This document shows positions 62,056 to 64,000 of a DNA stretch of 64,000 bases, in pieces. The notes beneath the pieces are model-generated. The model ran no database searches. It worked only from the letters and a program-made list of their open reading frames with translations, and was not told where the DNA came from. The DNA is taken from assembly GCA_963717115.1 (NCBI GenBank), contig CAVQVO010000020.1, forward strand, positions 1,054,001 to 1,118,000, given 5' to 3'. The DNA comes from JBBQUN01 sp963717115 (GTDB taxonomy: Bacteria > Actinomycetota > Acidimicrobiia > Acidimicrobiales > SZUA-35). Made by a program: the position numbers and the translations under genes. How positions within the stretch are numbered: the stretch's first letter is position 1; every line of letters starts with the position of its first letter.

Positions 62056-64000
62056 ACGACGCCCGTCAGTCGGCGATCCCGCTCGAGGTCACGTCGGCCC
62101 TCATCGTGCCGGCCGCCGTGTTCGGCTTCGGGCGGATCTTCGAGTCGTACAGCGCGATCGGTCCGATCCTGGTCGCAACGCTGCTCTCGACGCTGCTGGC
62201 CACCCTGCTCCGCCGGGCGCGAGTGCCGCTGGTCGTCGCCGCCGCCATCTCGCTGATCGCCCTGGCCGAACTGATCATGCACCGTTACGCCCCGGGAACG
62301 ACCCGGCGCGGTCTGCTCCCGACCGCCGAGACCCGGGCCGTGCTCGACCTGCTCGCCGAGGACGGCGTGACCCAGTTCCGCGAGGTCCAGGCACCGGTCG
62401 AGGCGCTCCCGGCGTTCGTCGCCGCCGCCATCATCGGAGCCTGGCTCCTCGCCTTCCTCACCGACTGGGCGGCGCTGCGACTTCGGCTCGCGTTCGAACC
62501 GGTGCTGCCGGCCGCGCTGCTCTTCATCTTCGCCTCGGTCCTCGGCTCCGGGGCTCGTCAGATGGTCTCGACCGTCGTCTTCGCCGGCGCCGTCGGACTC
62601 TGGGCGGTCGTGCAACGCTCCCAGTCCCTGCGCGAAGGAACCTGGCTGACCATCGACCGCTTCCGCGGACCCAACTCGGTCCTGCGGGCCGCCGGCATCG
62701 TGGCCGCCATCGCCATCGTCGGTGGCCTCGCCGTCGGGCCCCGTGTCCCCGGCGTCGGAGCCGGCGAGCTCTACGAGTGGCGCTCCCTCGACGATCCCAC
62801 CCGAACCGTCGTGAGCCCCTACGTCAACATCGAGAACCGCCTCGCCTCCCAGCAGGACATCGAGATGTTCACCGTGGTCGCCGAGCGTCCGGCCTACTGG
62901 CGCCTGGCCGGGCTCGACACCTACGACGACGGGCTCTGGTCGACCAAGGGGAACTTCGAAGAACAGGAGGGCGACCTGCCCGGCACCCGGCCCAGCGCCG
63001 GCACGACGGTCGACCTCGAGCAGACCTTCGACATCACCGGCCTCCAGGAGATCTGGCTCCCGGCCGCCTATGCCCCCGTGTCCTGCAATCACCCGATGCC
63101 GTGATCACCTGGAACGCCGAGATCAGCTCGCTCACCGTCGACAACGAACTCGAGAACTCCGACGGGCTGAGCTACCGGATCACCTCGGCGCTCCCCGCCT
63201 ACACCGGCGACGAACTCCGGGCCGCCCCGCCGGTCACCGACGACGGCGTCATCGATCGATACACCGCACTGCCCGGCGACCTGACGCCGGTGGTCGGCGA
63301 GCTGGCCCGCACGATCGTGGCCGGCCAGACCGGTGCCTACGACCAGATGATGGCCCTGCAGGCCCATTTCCAGCAGTACGACTACTCCCTCGAGCTCGGT
63401 CCTCGTCAGGGCGACCCGATCGAGCAGTTCCTGGCCGAGCGGGTCGGCTTCTGCCAGCAGTTCTCGGGCACGTTCGCCCTCATGGCCCGTTCCCTGGGAA
63501 TCCCGGCCCGGGTCGCCGTCGGCTTCACGTGGGGCGACCCGGTCGAGGGTGAGCCCTCGACCTATCGCGTGACCGGTCGTCACGCCCACGCCTGGCCCGA
63601 GGTGTACTTCCAGGACCTGGGCTGGGTCGCCTTCGAACCGACCCCGGGCCGCGGCGCACCCGACACCCCCTACTCGGGCCTCGACGCCCGCCAGGACTCC
63701 CCGACGGCCGAGGGTCAGGTCACCACCCCGACCACGGCCCCGCCGGCCGGGGCGGCGCCGCCGACCACCTTCGATCCCAACCTCTTTCCCGATCCCGGTT
63801 TCGATCTCGGCAGCGAACCGATCGCCCCGACCGAGACCGGTGGGGGAACGCCATGGCGTCTCATCGCCGTGGCGGCGGTCCTCGCCGCCCTGGCCGCGCT
63901 CCTTCCGGCGCTCGGGCGGCTCAAGCGGGCCCGCCGACTCGCCAAGGCCGGTGATCCGGCCGAGGAGATCGACGCCATCTGGGCCAACCTGACCGATCAT
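62052..64000 (+). CDS. Transglutaminase-like membrane protein, 3' end outside the window (frame broken once)
   Basis: From ATG 62052 the first frame has about seven transmembrane helices of the DUF3488/TgpA type and a soluble part with WRLAGLDTYDDGLWS, then stops early after WLPAAYAPV. The neighbouring frame takes over near 63,075 (LQSPDAVITWNAEI) and holds the transglutaminase core: GFCQQFSGTFALMARSLGIPARVAVGF (catalytic Cys), GRHAHAWPEVYF (His) and GWVAFEPTPG (Glu in the place where many have Asp). A Pro/Thr-rich linker and a last transmembrane helix (LIAVAAVLAALAALLPALG) follow, still open at the end. One indel joins the two. Confidence 0.88.

Noticed and set aside
1..64000. CRISPR arrays, insertion sequences, integrase genes or prophage
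   Set aside because: None found; no spaced direct repeats of CRISPR type and no transposase or recombinase domain in any frame.

Overview
The window is high-GC DNA packed with genes that often overlap by four bases, from an actinobacterium of an Acidimicrobiia-like kind. The assignment rests on gene content: a Wag31/DivIVA-YggT-SepF-YggS-PgeF-FtsZ block joined to a mraZ-to-ftsQ division and cell-wall cluster, a bacterial proteasome activator (Bpa/PafE), a MhuD-like heme monooxygenase, a TraR/DksA protein with a Lys/Ala-rich tail, and MurE carrying the meso-diaminopimelate signature. No rRNA, tRNA, CRISPR array or insertion sequence was recognised.

Positions 1-21,000 form a surface-polysaccharide locus. 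It holds a Wzx-type flippase (cut by the window edge), a heparinase II/III-like protein, a methyltransferase, a parallel beta-helix lipoprotein, a membrane-anchored heparin-lyase-I-like protein, two glycosyltransferases, UDP-GlcNAc 2-epimerase, a DUF4012 protein, three bacterial sugar transferases (two of them close paralogues), an IspD-like cytidylyltransferase, an O-antigen-ligase-like protein with a large C-terminal LamG-like region, a glucose-1-phosphate cytidylyltransferase and an SDR epimerase/dehydratase. Together they can make nucleotide sugars, start and extend a lipid-linked glycan, flip it, polymerise or ligate it, and possibly trim it.

Positions 21,000-31,900 are mixed housekeeping genes: dnaE, a CAP-DUF4214 secreted protein, an unknown conserved protein next to a short hairpin array, Bpa, an alkaline-phosphatase-superfamily protein, an Rrf2 regulator, a nitroreductase, an RluD-type pseudouridine synthase and TraR/DksA. 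ileS (32,084-35,263) runs the other way. From 54,122 down to 35,277 on the minus strand lies the division cluster, mraZ-rsmH-ftsL-ftsI-murE-mraY-murD-ftsW-murG-murC-murB-ftsQ-ftsZ-pgeF-yggS-sepF-yggT-divIVA. murF is absent from its usual place between murE and mraY. Positions 54,568-64,000 hold a membrane protein, an LplA-like ligase, an acyl-CoA dehydrogenase, the MhuD-like protein, a VOC protein, a ROK kinase and a MoxR-DUF58-transglutaminase operon that runs off the end.

A striking technical feature is that nine genes beyond 24.7 kb, including the essential ileS and murB, are each split by one or more single-base frame changes, while every gene before 24.6 kb is intact. Indels in G/C runs or repeats of a draft assembly explain this better than gene decay. 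Those genes are annotated over their whole span with the breaks noted.
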